Shown here: positions 1 to 10,213 of the stretch, in pieces
Layout: the number at the start of each line of letters is the position of its first letter
Numbering within the stretch: the stretch's first letter is position 1
DNA from: Conidiobolus incongruus B7586
Taxonomy: Eukaryota; Entomophthoromycota; Entomophthoromycetes; Entomophthorales; Conidiobolaceae
Reading direction: 5' to 3'
NCBI GenBank assembly: GCA_000697335.1
Contig: JNEM01008474.1
Location: forward strand, 1 to 12,829
DNA length: 12,829 nt
Program-made: the position numbers and the translations under genes
The notes under the pieces: generated by a model
Told to the model about the DNA's origin: nothing
What the model saw: the letters and a program-made list of their open reading frames with translations, nothing else
The model's database searches: none

Positions 1-60
1 AAATTTAAATGTAAATTTTAAAATCAAAATATTTTAATAAAAAAAATAATTAAAATTGAA

Positions 61-113
61 TATATATATATAGTTTGAAAATATTTATTTTCCTATATAT
101 TATATATATATAA
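61..113. repeat. TA-rich simple repeats
   Basis: Two TA runs, at 61-72 and 94-113, are separated by 21 bp of AT-rich sequence. They are ordinary microsatellite tracts of a low-GC genome. Confidence 0.7.
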
Positions 114-3080
114 TTTTTCAAAATGTATAATATGTTTGAAAGGTTGGAAATTAAAAAAATTCCTATTTCTTAATTTCCATACTAATATTTTATTAAAAAT
201 CACTGATATATAAAAGAAATAATAAAATGAATTTGAAGAATAAAATGATTTAAACTATAAATTACATTCTATATCAAAAAAGTAAAAATGATATTAAATA
301 CCAAAAAATATAATATATATTTTTAATATTTTGATCAAATTAATCTTTTATTGAAGCCAGATTTTCTAATCCTAAAAAGATTATAATTAAAGTAAAATAT
401 GATCAAATCAAGTCAGATTTTCGTTTTGAAGCTCTGAGGTTACAAGTAGGTATCTGGAATATCAAAAACACCTTATAGAACCGTGTTATATACGAATAAA
501 TTATCTTCTGAAAATGTTTATTGTGAATCTATATCATCAATCCGGGGGTCATTATTTGTGATTTTGTTTTATTCGACAAGTAACCTAATAATTATTGATC
601 TAAAACACTTTAACCAGATTAACTATTCCTAGTGATTCGTTTGTATTAATTCAATATATTGATGATGTTTTTAATAAAAAGCACTGAATACGAATCATGT
701 ATGCACTTAGATATGGTCGAGCATTTTATTAACTTCAGGGTATACTTCATCATAAGGAATGTTGTGTGTATTTAATGTAGGACATACAGCGAATGTGAGC
801 CTGTAGTAAAATTAATATCCAAGCGGTTATGGATTTTGCTTGAAGAATACCTAACCCAACTTAATAATCAATAGCATAGCATCGTTTAATCGGCAGCTGT
901 GATTTATAATCAAGCTTTTCACTGTGATCAAATTATTCAGCAGGAAATCTGAGAACTCGACCAAAAACTGACATCAAGTAATCATCTTTATAACAGAATT
1001 CCACATCAAGGTTCATAAATACTGAAATGATTGCGAGGAATTAATATCAGCGATACGAACATAAAATATAAATATTATTCTAGTTATATAACTATATAAT
1101 TTTATTTATGCTTTTCACTTCCCATGACGCAAATTATACTAAAACCAATAAATTATCCACACACATAATTAATACTTGGATCAAATAAGTAATGTATTAA
1201 TTTTAAATATACTAACTAGCTGATATATTTCATAACATTTTCAGACTTAATGAGTCGGAATTGGTTACTTTCCCATTGGGTCATATTACTGACATATTCG
1301 GACTTCAAATATTCGATATAAATTTGGGGACTTGGAATGTGAAATAAAAGATATCAATGCTTGTAATACAAATAAATTAATTTATCCCAAAATAAAAGAT
1401 TTAAAATTTTAATTTGTTCGTTTATAATGTGAGTTTGCAATGGGACTAAATATATCGGCTTGATATATGGATGTTGGATTTAAGATAAGTTGAATTGTAT
1501 TCATTAAATATTTATTATAAGCCTTATTAGCAATACCAATTAATTTTCAAACTTAAATTATTTTTATTATTTCGATCAAATGAATAAGTGAAAATTTGTA
1601 TTTGTATTTGTTGGTTATTCATACCATGATTTTGAATAATTAAATCGGAGACGATATTTCAACCAGATTAAATATAAGTATGAATGTATGCTTTAGATCA
1701 TATCCTGATATATAACTGTTTGATTTATCGATACTCAAAGTTTAAGACTTCCAATTATTATATTTTAACTGACTGGTTAAAACTATGTAGCTATTCATAT
1801 CATTGAAATATTTGACTTTGGCAATATTATTGTAAATAAAACTTGCTACAATATTTAAAAAACGTAAACAGCTTAGTAAAAGTTTGTTGCATTTCACTTT
1901 CTAAACTTTATATATTACAGTTAACTTAGAAATTTCATTCAAAAGAAATCTTTATTAATATTTAAAATTTATGAATATTAAAATACTCAGAAAATGCCTC
2001 GAATTATAATAAATTTATATTTGAGTTAGAAGAATGTATATATGGATGTTGTGCTATTTCTAAACTACAGATATATTTAATTATTATATTTATATAAAAT
2101 CTAGATTAATATCATCATGTTGACAAAAGTAGACCAGTTAATAAGCTTATAAAAAATCATCTAACTCCTATAAGCCAATCCGCTATAAAAGCCATTTACA
2201 ACCATTGCTGAATTCAATTGACTGGAAAGGTCTGAAAGTTCGCATATGTTTGGTTCACAAGAGATAGCATAGAATCTATTCTTAGATAAGAAGTTCTGTG
2301 AAAATTTTAATAAGTAATATTGAAAATATATGTTTTCAAATTTTATACTTATATATTATGTATAATCATAGTTTCATTATAGACTTTTTTAAAGCTTATA
2401 TTGTTTTTAATCTTCCCAAAAATATATAATATTTCTTAACTAACTTTGGGAAATATTAAATGAAAAAAAAGAATAATATTAATCCTCTCCAGAATTTAGA
2501 GGCAAATTCAGTCTGGAAGAAAATTTTTTATTATTATTAAAAAATTGAATTTTTGATTATTTTTGGAATCAAAATGTATAACTAATCATAGAATTGGAGT
2601 CAATTGTTTATGCTGTTATAATTATATTTAATAGTTTATTTTTCTATATAAACTAATTTATTGTATCATTAATGATAAATTTTTCAATTTTACTGTCATT
2701 TAAATATTTTTTAATATTTCATAACACAAAATTATCAATTTTAAATATTTTTAAATTAGCAAATTGCAAACCATATTTTGATCATAAGAATTATTGGGAA
2801 TTAAATTCAGGTTAACAATTGAATCAAAATACTTAATTATAAATATATTAGTTATGATATATTCTCATTGATGCTTGTATTTCCTTAAGTGCAAAGTTAA
2901 TGAACAGTTGAATAATATTAAATCAAGAACTTGATTATCTTATTGAAATCAGAATATAAATTATTTACTTTTATTGATAGATTAGGGCTATATTATTGAA
3001 TTGAGTAGTATAATATCAAAAATAACAAACATTCATTAATTATTATAATTGAAATGTATAAGTATAGCTAAATGCGTAAA

Positions 3081-3113
3081 TGAGATTTAACATATATTAT
3101 ATATTAAATCTCA
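3081..3113. repeat. 33-bp near-perfect palindrome (hairpin)
   Basis: Arms TGAGATTTAA (3081-3090) and TTAAATCTCA (3104-3113) are exactly complementary. The 13-bp spacer is itself palindromic apart from its outermost pair, so the whole 33 bp folds with one mismatch around position 3097. It has no flanking duplication that would mark a transposon. Function unknown. Confidence 0.6.
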
Positions 3114-5194
3114 ATCTTACAAATCTATCTAAATGTATAATTTAGTCAAGAACCTACCATCGAAATCTATGAAAGCACATATATCAATATCTCGAAATCT
3201 ATATAGTTACCAGATATATTTGTCGTTGAATTTCATTAAAAAAGCTTCAACATTGATAAGCTTGTATTAATTTTTAAAATATAGAGTTTGAATACATTAG
3301 AAAGCATGTAATTAATATAGTGAAAAATTATATCATATATTACTTTTGATTCATTACGATGAAAGACATGGTAAATAATTGTAAATATCAGTCAATCTAC
3401 TAATAAACATCTAGTGATTAACAATGGTCTAATAACACGTCTCTATTCATTTTTAAAAGTACTAAAAATTGTTCTAAATGGTTTCAATTATATTAAAATG
3501 AATCAACCATATATACTTTATCGGTATATCTTACATTATTAAGCTTATGTGTTTGATTATAGTATAAGGTGTGGAATTATTAAATCAATGAGGTTTTTCT
3601 GAGCATCAAGCTAGTCACAAATGACTCGATTTGGTGAGTAGTAAGCATTCATGACTTTGGGATTAATGGTAATATTTTTGCATTCGGTTTGGTGATTATA
3701 GCAGGAATAGACTAAAGTTAAAGATTCTAATAATATTAATTTATTTATTTCTATTGTATTTAGAAATAAACTCCTAATCATTTCAATTTATACTAAAATC
3801 TGAAAAAAAAATTAATGTGGATCAATAATCTTTTGGGAAATATGAATATTTAATTAGTAGGATTATAATATTAAGAGTAATCACTTGTGTAACAAAGTGA
3901 AAATGGCTTGAAATTAATATTTTGTACACATTTCTTCCTGTTAAAATATTGTTAAGTGACTAAATAATTAAAACGAAAATGCAATACACACATTATTTTA
4001 TTTCTCCAAGTCTTTTAATAAACAAATTGGGTATTAAACAAATTTTTATTTTTTGATACTATTCGCAATGGTCTCAATTGAAAATGAATTATAATATCCA
4101 TATTTAGTAAGTATAATGATAATAGTATTTATATATATATTTATCATATTAATTTATTGTAGAAATTTCGTTAAAATTTAACCTATTAATATAAAAAATG
4201 AAAATTACTCATTTTAGCTAATTTCACATCTGAAAATTCGCATTTAACTTTTCAAATTCAGATTTTATAAAATTTACAATATGGAATCATACCATTGACT
4301 TTGAATATAAACTTGAGTATTAACTATGTAAAAATCGAGTGCTCTTCAAGATATGTGGTCTAGATCTAACACCATCATTGATCAAACCAAGACGTCTCAA
4401 ATCGCATAATTTATGAATTTTCGAAAATCAAATTCCCTCTACCAGTTACTATCAAATAATATTTTATTTTATTAAAACTTATATCACTAAAGTATTGTAA
4501 CTATAACAGAATTGTTTTCTTTCCAATTTTATTGTAATTTCAAACCAGATATTGAATATACGTACTCAGTATTCATATTCGACAAAGCATTTGTAATATT
4601 ATATTTTGACTCACTTTTTAGGATAACTTTCTAGTTTTCCAAATAAATCTCAGTTTATCGTGTATAAATATATTTTCCTAGCAAACGTTAAATGTACTCG
4701 ATATCAAGTTAATTCCAATTCAATATATATTAAAATTTGCATTACATCTATCCACTATTGTAATTTATTCATAATTTTGAATTGAATCACACTACAAGCA
4801 TACATACATCGATAAATCAATTAAAGTCACAAAATCATGATAATTAGTTATTTCAGCTAACATATAATATATTGGTTTGATTTTTTAATGTTAAGACATA
4901 TTTATGATTAAAAGTAATATTATATAGTTTTTGTTTGGAGCCGATTCACTTAAAAAAATATAATTTCAAAGAGCCAGTATGCTATATTAACTGAAATAAA
5001 CTTAAAACTTGTAGGTGGAATAATTAACTAGAGATTTATTATTAAAATTGAATTGAATTTATAATATCAATTTTAAATTTGACCAAACATAATAAAAATT
5101 GGATAATTCAGAAAATTCAAAAAAATATAACTACTAAATGAAAACAACTATCTCATTGATACGAAAACATATGATTTTATTTAAATATTATACC

Positions 5195-5200
5195 TTTATT
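5195..5200 (-). terminator. Candidate polyadenylation signal AATAAA after the transporter
   Basis: AATAAA on the minus strand begins 45 nt after the stop codon of the transporter, a usual distance for 3'-end formation. The AT richness of the flank makes chance occurrence likely. Confidence 0.3.
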
Positions 5201-5244
5201 GATAATAAATGATTTAAAAATTAAATTATTTTGAGAAATACTTA

Positions 5245-8200
5245 TTATTGTATTTCAATCACTTCGTCATTCAAATTCTGTTCTTGAACCATACTATAAT
5301 AGATACCTTGGAGACGTACCAATTCGTCATGATTACCGCGTTCTACAATATGACCATCCTTGAAAACATAAATAACATCGGCACGCTTAATGGTTGACAA
5401 ACGATGAGCAACTGCAATGGTAGTACGTCCATCTGAGGCGTTGTCAAGTGCTTCCTGCACCATTTTTTCACTTTGGGCATCCAAAGCACTAGTTGCTTCA
5501 TCGAGGAGTAATAATTTAGGATTCCTGACGAGAGCTCTAGCAATTGCAATACGCTGTTTTTGACCTCCGGATAGTTGACTGCCCATTGCACCGACATTGG
5601 TATCGTAGCCATTGGGCAATTTCGAGATAAAATCGTGGATGTTAGCAAGTTTACAAGCTTCAATAATTTGTTCATCTGTGGGTGCGGGTCCTTCGGAACG
5701 AGCTCCCCATGCGATATTTTCGCGAATGGTTAAATTGTAGAGAGATGGTTCTTGACTTACCACGGCAATTTGATCGCGGAGTTGGGTGATAGGAAGATCT
5801 TCAATGGCAATACCATCAATGGTAACGGATCCAGATGCAATGTCATAAAAGCGTTGTAAAATACCGAGGGTTGTGCTCTTACCACATCCACTAGCGCCTA
5901 CAAGTGCAATGAACTGACCTGGTTTGGCTTCCAAATCAATACCACGAAGAACTTTGATATGGGGACGAGTGGGATAGTGGAATTGAACATTGTTGAACTT
6001 AATATAGCCATTAATTACTATCGACTTATTACCTGTTTCTGGTTTGGATTTTATGAGAGGAATACGTTCAGCAAGGTCAAAAACACGATTAGCTGCTGTT
6101 TTGGCTTTAGAAATATCTGGAATGTAGACGAAAAGACGACTACAGCCACCGGTACCAGTAATAATCACATTAAACACTGTAAACATCTGTTCCAAAGTAT
6201 ACTCTCCAGTGTAGAAGAGAATAGAGCCATAATAGAAGACTAAAGCAGATGTCAAATAAATCAAACTAGTAGCACTAGAAAAGATGATAGTAGTGACCCA
6301 AGTCTTACGTTCATTCACTTCGAAAGTATTGTTTAATTGTGTCATGTACTTGTCCATGACTTTCTCTTCTATTGTCAAAGCTGCAACAGTTTTAATAGCG
6401 CCAACAGCTTCGCAAGCAATTTCAGCGGATTTAGCATATGCTTGTTCCGTATCGGACTCGAAACTAAAGTGGGCCTTTTCGTGAAGATAGCCAGTCAACA
6501 TCAACACAGGCAATGTAGCACAAGCAACTAATCCCAATTTCCAACCATAGCAGAGTGCCATTATAATACCAACGATTAAATTCAAAAATACTTTGAAAAT
6601 AACACCCAAGGTAATACCCGTTATAGAATGAATATTTTGAGCGTCCGTACTTAACAGGGATGTCAAAGCGCCAGTAGAGTTTTCCGACTTGTCGAACCAT
6701 CCCATTTCCTGCTTCAAAACGGATCTGTATGCCAAATGACGCACTTGAGTCGTCAACATTTCCGATGATTTGCCCAAACCCCCCTCCTGGAAGAAGCACC
6801 CGATACCAGCTGCGATACCGAGGACAATCCCGATGATGGCATAGAATTCGGTGCCTCGTAACAGTTCATCACCGGATTGCCCCAGTACGTTCATCAATTT
6901 GGCTAACACCATTTCGAAGATGATGGGCATAATACCGATGGTAGCACATCCCAGTAACATTCCGAGGTAGTAAACGCGTGCAGGTTTATTCAGTGCGATG
7001 AGTTTGGCTGCTAATTTAAAGGTCGATCTGGGTTTGGATGATACTTCGGTGGTAGAAACTTGTTGGTGGGTGTTATGTAATGAATGAGTGCTACGATTAA
7101 CGAATTCCATCGACATACGAGTGATCAATGTTCCAGGCACCTGATTAAGTCCGAGATGAGGTTGAGGAACTGGATTTTGTGCAGGTTCTTGAGTTTCAGA
7201 GGTGATTTCAGTATGGACTTGTTGTTGATCGGATTCTGCTAAACTTTGAATCTGGACCAAATTGGCATAGTAGCCATTTTCAAGAGTCATTAACTCTTGA
7301 TGGGTTCCCATTTCAATGATCTTGCCTTCATTCATGACCACAATTACGTCAGCATTCTTTATTGTAGCCAAACGATGAGCAATCACTATGGTGGTTCTGT
7401 CCTTCGAAGCTCTATCCAAAGCAAGTTGAACATGGGATTCCGACTTGGAATCCAAAGCACTAGTGGCTTCATCTAACAACAATATGGGAGGATCCTTGAC
7501 AATTGCTCTAGCAATTGCAATTCTTTGCTTTTGGCCACCAGAAAGTAAGAAACCTCGTTCACCAACCTCAGTCTGATAGCCATTGGGCAAGCTGGAAATA
7601 AAATCATGTGCATTAGCTATCTTACAAGCTTCAACAATTGCTTCCATTTGTATTTCAGGGGACTCATGTTCCAGCTTTGTTCCAGCAAAACCAGCGGCAA
7701 TATTCTCAGCAATGGTGCCGATGAAAAGGGTAGGCTCCTGGCTGACCAAGCCAAACTGACGTCTCAGCCACTTGATATTGAAATCAGAAATTGAAATACC
7801 ATCTAATTCGATTTGACCTTGTTTCGGATTGTAGAACCTCTCCAATAATTGGATAATTGTGGATTTCCCAGATCCACTGCTTCCCACGAGTGCCACAGTG
7901 GTAAAGGGATTCACTTCAAGGTTAAAATTCTTCAGTACTTGAACGTCCTTTCTTGATGGGTAACTGAATGTCACATTCTTGAACTCGATCCTGCCACTCA
8001 CTTTCTCAGGAATGATGCCTTCATCGTCTTTGGAATGGATGTCGGGCTTTCTGTCTATGATTTCGAAGAGTTTGTTACTAGTTGATAGGGCTAGTGTGAT
8101 CGCTTGCAAGTTGGGACCGATACTTGCGAATGCGTTAGCGCCCAAGAAAATTGTATTGATGACCACTACAATATTACCTGGGGTGGCCAAATTCCAGAAC

Positions 8201-9108
8201 AAAAGTTTTCCGGAGTAGTAAAAACCTAAAGCATAACTGAAGAACACGAACAAGGAAATAATACCGAGACCGATGGCGAAGGAAGCAGCCCTTAAAGTTG
8301 TACTCTTTTCGGCTCTGACTAACAAATTCAAATACTTTTTACTCAACTTCTCCTGCTGACTATATGTGGTGGCAGTCTTAATATGCGAGAAGGATTCCTC
8401 AGCCAAACTTGAGGCCTCCGCGTAAATCTCCATGGATTTATCTGTGAATTTGGTCATCAAGTACTCCATTATGAATACTAATACAGCTGTACCCGGCACA
8501 ACGAAACTTAGGACAAGACCCAAGCGCCAGTTGTATACGAGTGATACGATGTAACCAGAAACACACGCGGAAATATCTTGAATCACGAGTGAAAGTTTTT
8601 CGGACAAAGCATCCTGTATCAATAGCACGTCGGATGTGGTTCTAGTAGCGACGCCTCCAGCTCCCCCTTCGGTGTCGAACCAAGCGATATCTTGATGTAA
8701 TACTGAATTGAGGTATGATTTTCTCAACTTCAAACTGATACGCTCTCCCACCACGCGAAATACTGCAGTGGTTAAGTAAGTACTGAAGAATACGATAATT
8801 GCCAAATACACGTACCATAGGGTATAGTAATGGGACGAATTTTTAAATTCTTCAATGTTCATGGTTCCTGAGCGAAAGTCTAAGAATGATTGGTACATAT
8901 TACCAAAGATCAGAGCGATCAAGGGGGCCGAAGCACCGGTTATCATTGCTGTCAGCACCGCTATAACTAAACCGAAAGATTCCCAACCTTCTGTCATGGT
9001 GAGAAGTTTAAAGTAAGCTTTTTTAGGACCTGTAACATTTCTGTCATTATTAACGTTGGGAGATTCATCTACATCAACTTTACTTTTTTCCAAATCTATC
9101 GAAGTCAT
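5245..9108 (-). CDS. Full-length ABCB-type (P-glycoprotein/MDR-like) ABC exporter, 1287 aa
   Basis: Seen: one uninterrupted ORF encoding TMD1-NBD1-linker-TMD2-NBD2. Hydrophobic segments lie near residues 45-69, 98-119, 172-217 (two), 277-299 and 312-334, and again near 712-735, 754-774, 831-873 (two), 939-961 and 971-992, giving twelve helices. NBD1 has A-loop Y383, Walker A GSSGSGKST 409-417, Q-loop Q457, signature LSGGQKQR 522-529, Walker B ILLLDE 542-547 and switch H578. NBD2 has Y1045, GASGCGKST 1071-1079, Q1119, LSGGQKQR 1179-1186, LLLLDE 1199-1204 and H1235, so both ATP sites look competent. The linker, about 618-695, carries basic-Ser/Thr motifs (RMS 664-666, RST 694-696) like the phosphorylated linker of P-glycoprotein. 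Family knowledge: such proteins export hydrophobic compounds or lipopeptides across the plasma or vacuolar membrane using ATP. Length is normal for the family (about 1280-1360). The ATG at 9108 is preceded by AATA, with A at -3, and the N-terminus is a typical short cytosolic tail. No intron is needed. The substrate is unknown; a Ste6-like pheromone exporter is an alternative. Confidence 0.96.
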   Translation of the reverse strand: MTSIDLEKSKVDVDESPNVNNDRNVTGPKKAYFKLLTMTEGWESFGLVIAVLTAMITGASAPLIALIFGNMYQSFLDFRSGTMNIEEFKNSSHYYTLWYVYLAIIVFFSTYLTTAVFRVVGERISLKLRKSYLNSVLHQDIAWFDTEGGAGGVATRTTSDVLLIQDALSEKLSLVIQDISACVSGYIVSLVYNWRLGLVLSFVVPGTAVLVFIMEYLMTKFTDKSMEIYAEASSLAEESFSHIKTATTYSQQEKLSKKYLNLLVRAEKSTTLRAASFAIGLGIISLFVFFSYALGFYYSGKLLFWNLATPGNIVVVINTIFLGANAFASIGPNLQAITLALSTSNKLFEIIDRKPDIHSKDDEGIIPEKVSGRIEFKNVTFSYPSRKDVQVLKNFNLEVNPFTTVALVGSSGSGKSTIIQLLERFYNPKQGQIELDGISISDFNIKWLRRQFGLVSQEPTLFIGTIAENIAAGFAGTKLEHESPEIQMEAIVEACKIANAHDFISSLPNGYQTEVGERGFLLSGGQKQRIAIARAIVKDPPILLLDEATSALDSKSESHVQLALDRASKDRTTIVIAHRLATIKNADVIVVMNEGKIIEMGTHQELMTLENGYYANLVQIQSLAESDQQQVHTEITSETQEPAQNPVPQPHLGLNQVPGTLITRMSMEFVNRSTHSLHNTHQQVSTTEVSSKPRSTFKLAAKLIALNKPARVYYLGMLLGCATIGIMPIIFEMVLAKLMNVLGQSGDELLRGTEFYAIIGIVLGIAAGIGCFFQEGGLGKSSEMLTTQVRHLAYRSVLKQEMGWFDKSENSTGALTSLLSTDAQNIHSITGITLGVIFKVFLNLIVGIIMALCYGWKLGLVACATLPVLMLTGYLHEKAHFSFESDTEQAYAKSAEIACEAVGAIKTVAALTIEEKVMDKYMTQLNNTFEVNERKTWVTTIIFSSATSLIYLTSALVFYYGSILFYTGEYTLEQMFTVFNVIITGTGGCSRLFVYIPDISKAKTAANRVFDLAERIPLIKSKPETGNKSIVINGYIKFNNVQFHYPTRPHIKVLRGIDLEAKPGQFIALVGASGCGKSTTLGILQRFYDIASGSVTIDGIAIEDLPITQLRDQIAVVSQEPSLYNLTIRENIAWGARSEGPAPTDEQIIEACKLANIHDFISKLPNGYDTNVGAMGSQLSGGQKQRIAIARALVRNPKLLLLDEATSALDAQSEKMVQEALDNASDGRTTIAVAHRLSTIKRADVIYVFKDGHIVERGNHDELVRLQGIYYSMVQEQNLNDEVIEIQ
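5954..6380 (-). repeat. Partner arm of the 427-bp identical inverted repeat, inside the intact transporter
   Basis: This is the segment of the intact ABCB gene (second transmembrane domain into NBD2) that is repeated exactly, in reverse orientation, at 12403-12829. It shows no feature of its own that would mark a mobile element: no terminal repeat or target-site duplication is visible at its inner edge. Confidence 0.97.
7140..7335 (-). repeat. Partner of the 195-bp near-identical tract, in the intact gene
   Basis: This segment codes for residues 592-657, the last strand and helices of NBD1 plus most of the inter-domain linker. It is mirrored at 11924-12118 with only one deletion and one substitution. 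In this protein family the linker is normally the least conserved part, which makes its near-identity between the copies notable. Confidence 0.93.
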
Positions 9109-9142
9109 TATTAATATGGATTAGGTTCAAATTTTGAATCAT
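9080..9142 (-). other. Second upstream ORF (20 codons) overlapping the transporter start out of frame
   Basis: ATG at 9142-9140 reads 20 codons in the +1 frame relative to the transporter and stops at TAA 9082-9080, that is 26-28 nt inside the main coding sequence. If translated, it would reduce initiation at the main ATG. The main ATG has the better context (AATA before it, A at -3). Regulatory use is inference. Confidence 0.3.
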
Positions 9143-9162
9143 TAAATTCTATGGATTGTCAT
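9142..9162 (-). other. Short upstream ORF (6 codons) before the transporter
   Basis: On the minus strand, ATG at 9162-9160 opens a six-codon reading frame (M-T-I-H-R-I) closed by TAA at 9144-9142, 33 nt before the main ATG. The A of this stop codon is the A of the next upstream ATG (TAATG). Whether the transcript includes it depends on the unknown transcription start. Upstream ATGs are common by chance in AT-rich leaders. Confidence 0.35.
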
Positions 9163-9330
9163 ACACACTATCACTATTACTATCACTTATTGAATACTTA
9201 TTTCAATTTTATTAACTAATATTTTAGAACTTAAAATACTAATGAATGAAATTATTCCAATCACTAAGTAGTGACGATATCAAAGTTTGTTAGATAAAAA
9301 AATCCTATCGGCAATATAAACCTCAAATCG

Positions 9331-9338
9331 TTTATATA
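9331..9338 (-). promoter_or_regulatory. TATA-like element TATATAAA upstream of the transporter
   Basis: Read on the minus strand, TATATAAA sits about 225 bp before the ATG, in a local stretch with more G and C than its surroundings (gggagga precedes it). In DNA this rich in A and T such strings are frequent, so this is only a candidate core promoter. Confidence 0.22.
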
Positions 9339-9846
9339 TCCTCCCTAATATTCCTAATAATATAACCAAATACTTTAATGTAGAGATAATTCATTAATCA
9401 ATATATTTTACTTTTTTCATATGATTTGTATCCACCAATGTTGAGTTATATAGGAGCGTGTGGTAATTATATAGATTTGATTGATGGAGAATTTTATTAA
9501 TATTGGAATTGCATTTGAATTTTAGGATTTTTTAAAACTTTGATATTGGAAATCTATATGATAACAGCTCTGTTAGATTGAGTAGTTTAGAAAAATTAAA
9601 ATCAATTGATTTATTAAAATTTATAAAATTTAATCAAAAATTTTGTTATCAGTTATGAATCAAATCTTCAATTTATCCAATACTATTAAAAACCAATCAT
9701 AATGATTACCATGAAAAAAATTATATGAAACTGTTAAATAATTGTGACATATCCAATACTTATTATATTGATTAACTGTGAACATGGAATCAATTCCATT
9801 CCTAACAACTGAATACTAAAAATTGAAATTGATTAATTATATTACC

Positions 9847-9859
9847 ATTATCAGATAAT
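9847..9859. promoter_or_regulatory. Palindromic GATA-factor site ATTATCAGATAAT
   Basis: A perfect 13-bp palindrome around a central A, containing ATCWGATAA on both strands. It lies about 740 bp upstream of the transporter start codon. In ascomycetes and basidiomycetes ATCWGATAA is the established binding consensus of iron-responsive GATA repressors (SreA/Sre1/Urbs1/Fep1 class). Use of the site in this organism is inference. Confidence 0.5.
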
Positions 9860-9881
9860 ATGTAGAGATTTCCCAAATTAG

Positions 9882-9904
9882 TTATCTGATTGAGGATCAG
9901 ATAA
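9882..9904. promoter_or_regulatory. Inverted pair of ATCAGATAA sites forming an 8-bp stem with a 7-nt loop
   Basis: TTATCTGAT (9882-9890) is the minus-strand match and ATCAGATAA (9896-9904) the plus-strand match. The arms TTATCTGA and TCAGATAA are perfectly complementary around the loop 9890-9896. Two facing GATA sites spaced like this are a common arrangement for GATA zinc-finger factors. The pair is nested in a larger symmetric module, 9868-9918. Confidence 0.5.
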
Positions 9905-9988
9905 ACAAATTAGGAAATAGTTGAAAAAATTATAACGTTGTATGGTTGACTGGTAATATGGTTGTGAAACTGAGAAAAATCTAAGAAA

Positions 9989-9999
9989 TTATCTGATAA
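9989..9999. promoter_or_regulatory. Palindromic GATA-factor site TTATCTGATAA
   Basis: An 11-bp perfect palindrome around a central T, matching ATCWGATAA on both strands. It is the third site of the cluster, about 880 bp upstream of the transporter start codon. Confidence 0.5.
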
Positions 10000-10196
10000 A
10001 ATATTTGTAAAAGTTAAGATTATGTATATGTATTAGGCAATTATACTGTAACTGTATGTCAGAATTTTATTTTTTACCCTAAATATTTGCTTTTTTTATT
10101 ACACCTAAGTATTCTAGGCTCATAATAATATTATTACAACTTAATATATTTCATTCCATCATAGTTATTTTATCGCCTAAATGTTTTTCTCATTTC

Positions 10197-10213
10197 ATTT
10201 TATCAGATAAAAT
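10197..10213. promoter_or_regulatory. 17-bp palindromic GATA-factor site (ATTTTATC-A-GATAAAAT)
   Basis: A perfect 17-bp palindrome around a central A, the longest of the cluster, containing ATCAGATAA on the plus strand and ATCTGATAA on the minus strand. It lies about 1090 bp upstream of the intact gene. It is also close to where the start codon of the broken copy would fall (about 10150) if that copy had been full length with no net indels. Confidence 0.5.

Larger units (their letters stand above)
1..5244. other. 5.2-kb AT-rich region without a recognisable gene
   Basis: All six frames are broken by frequent stops and no conserved protein motif, tRNA box pair or rRNA segment was recognised. 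Composition is about 80% A+T or more, with short A/T runs and a few slightly richer patches (about 400-1050, 2160-2280, 3590-3720 and 4340-4450) that I could not identify. Short non-coding RNAs or highly eroded elements would not be detectable by eye. Confidence 0.7.

Noticed and set aside
655-666. Codons reading Tyr-Ile-Asp-Asp, reminiscent of a reverse-transcriptase active site
   Set aside because: A single tetrapeptide in an AT-rich, stop-filled stretch; no other conserved block of a reverse transcriptase or terminal repeat was recognised around it, so no element is called.
2484-2546. Small hairpins (CCTCT/AGAGG, CCA-GAATTT/AAATTC-TGG, and a 9-bp AATTTTTTA stem)
   Set aside because: Short stems with bulges in AT-rich DNA; no neighbouring gene or U-rich context that would make them a terminator or RNA gene.
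5343-8218. Several 62-112-codon ORFs in other frames across the transporter
   Set aside because: They overlap the intact coding sequence, have no domain resemblance and follow its codon structure, so they are shadows.
9167-9187. Direct repeat ACTATCACT (two units, 12-bp spacing) in the transporter leader
   Set aside because: Only two units in a simple-sequence stretch; probably slippage, with no link to a known binding site.
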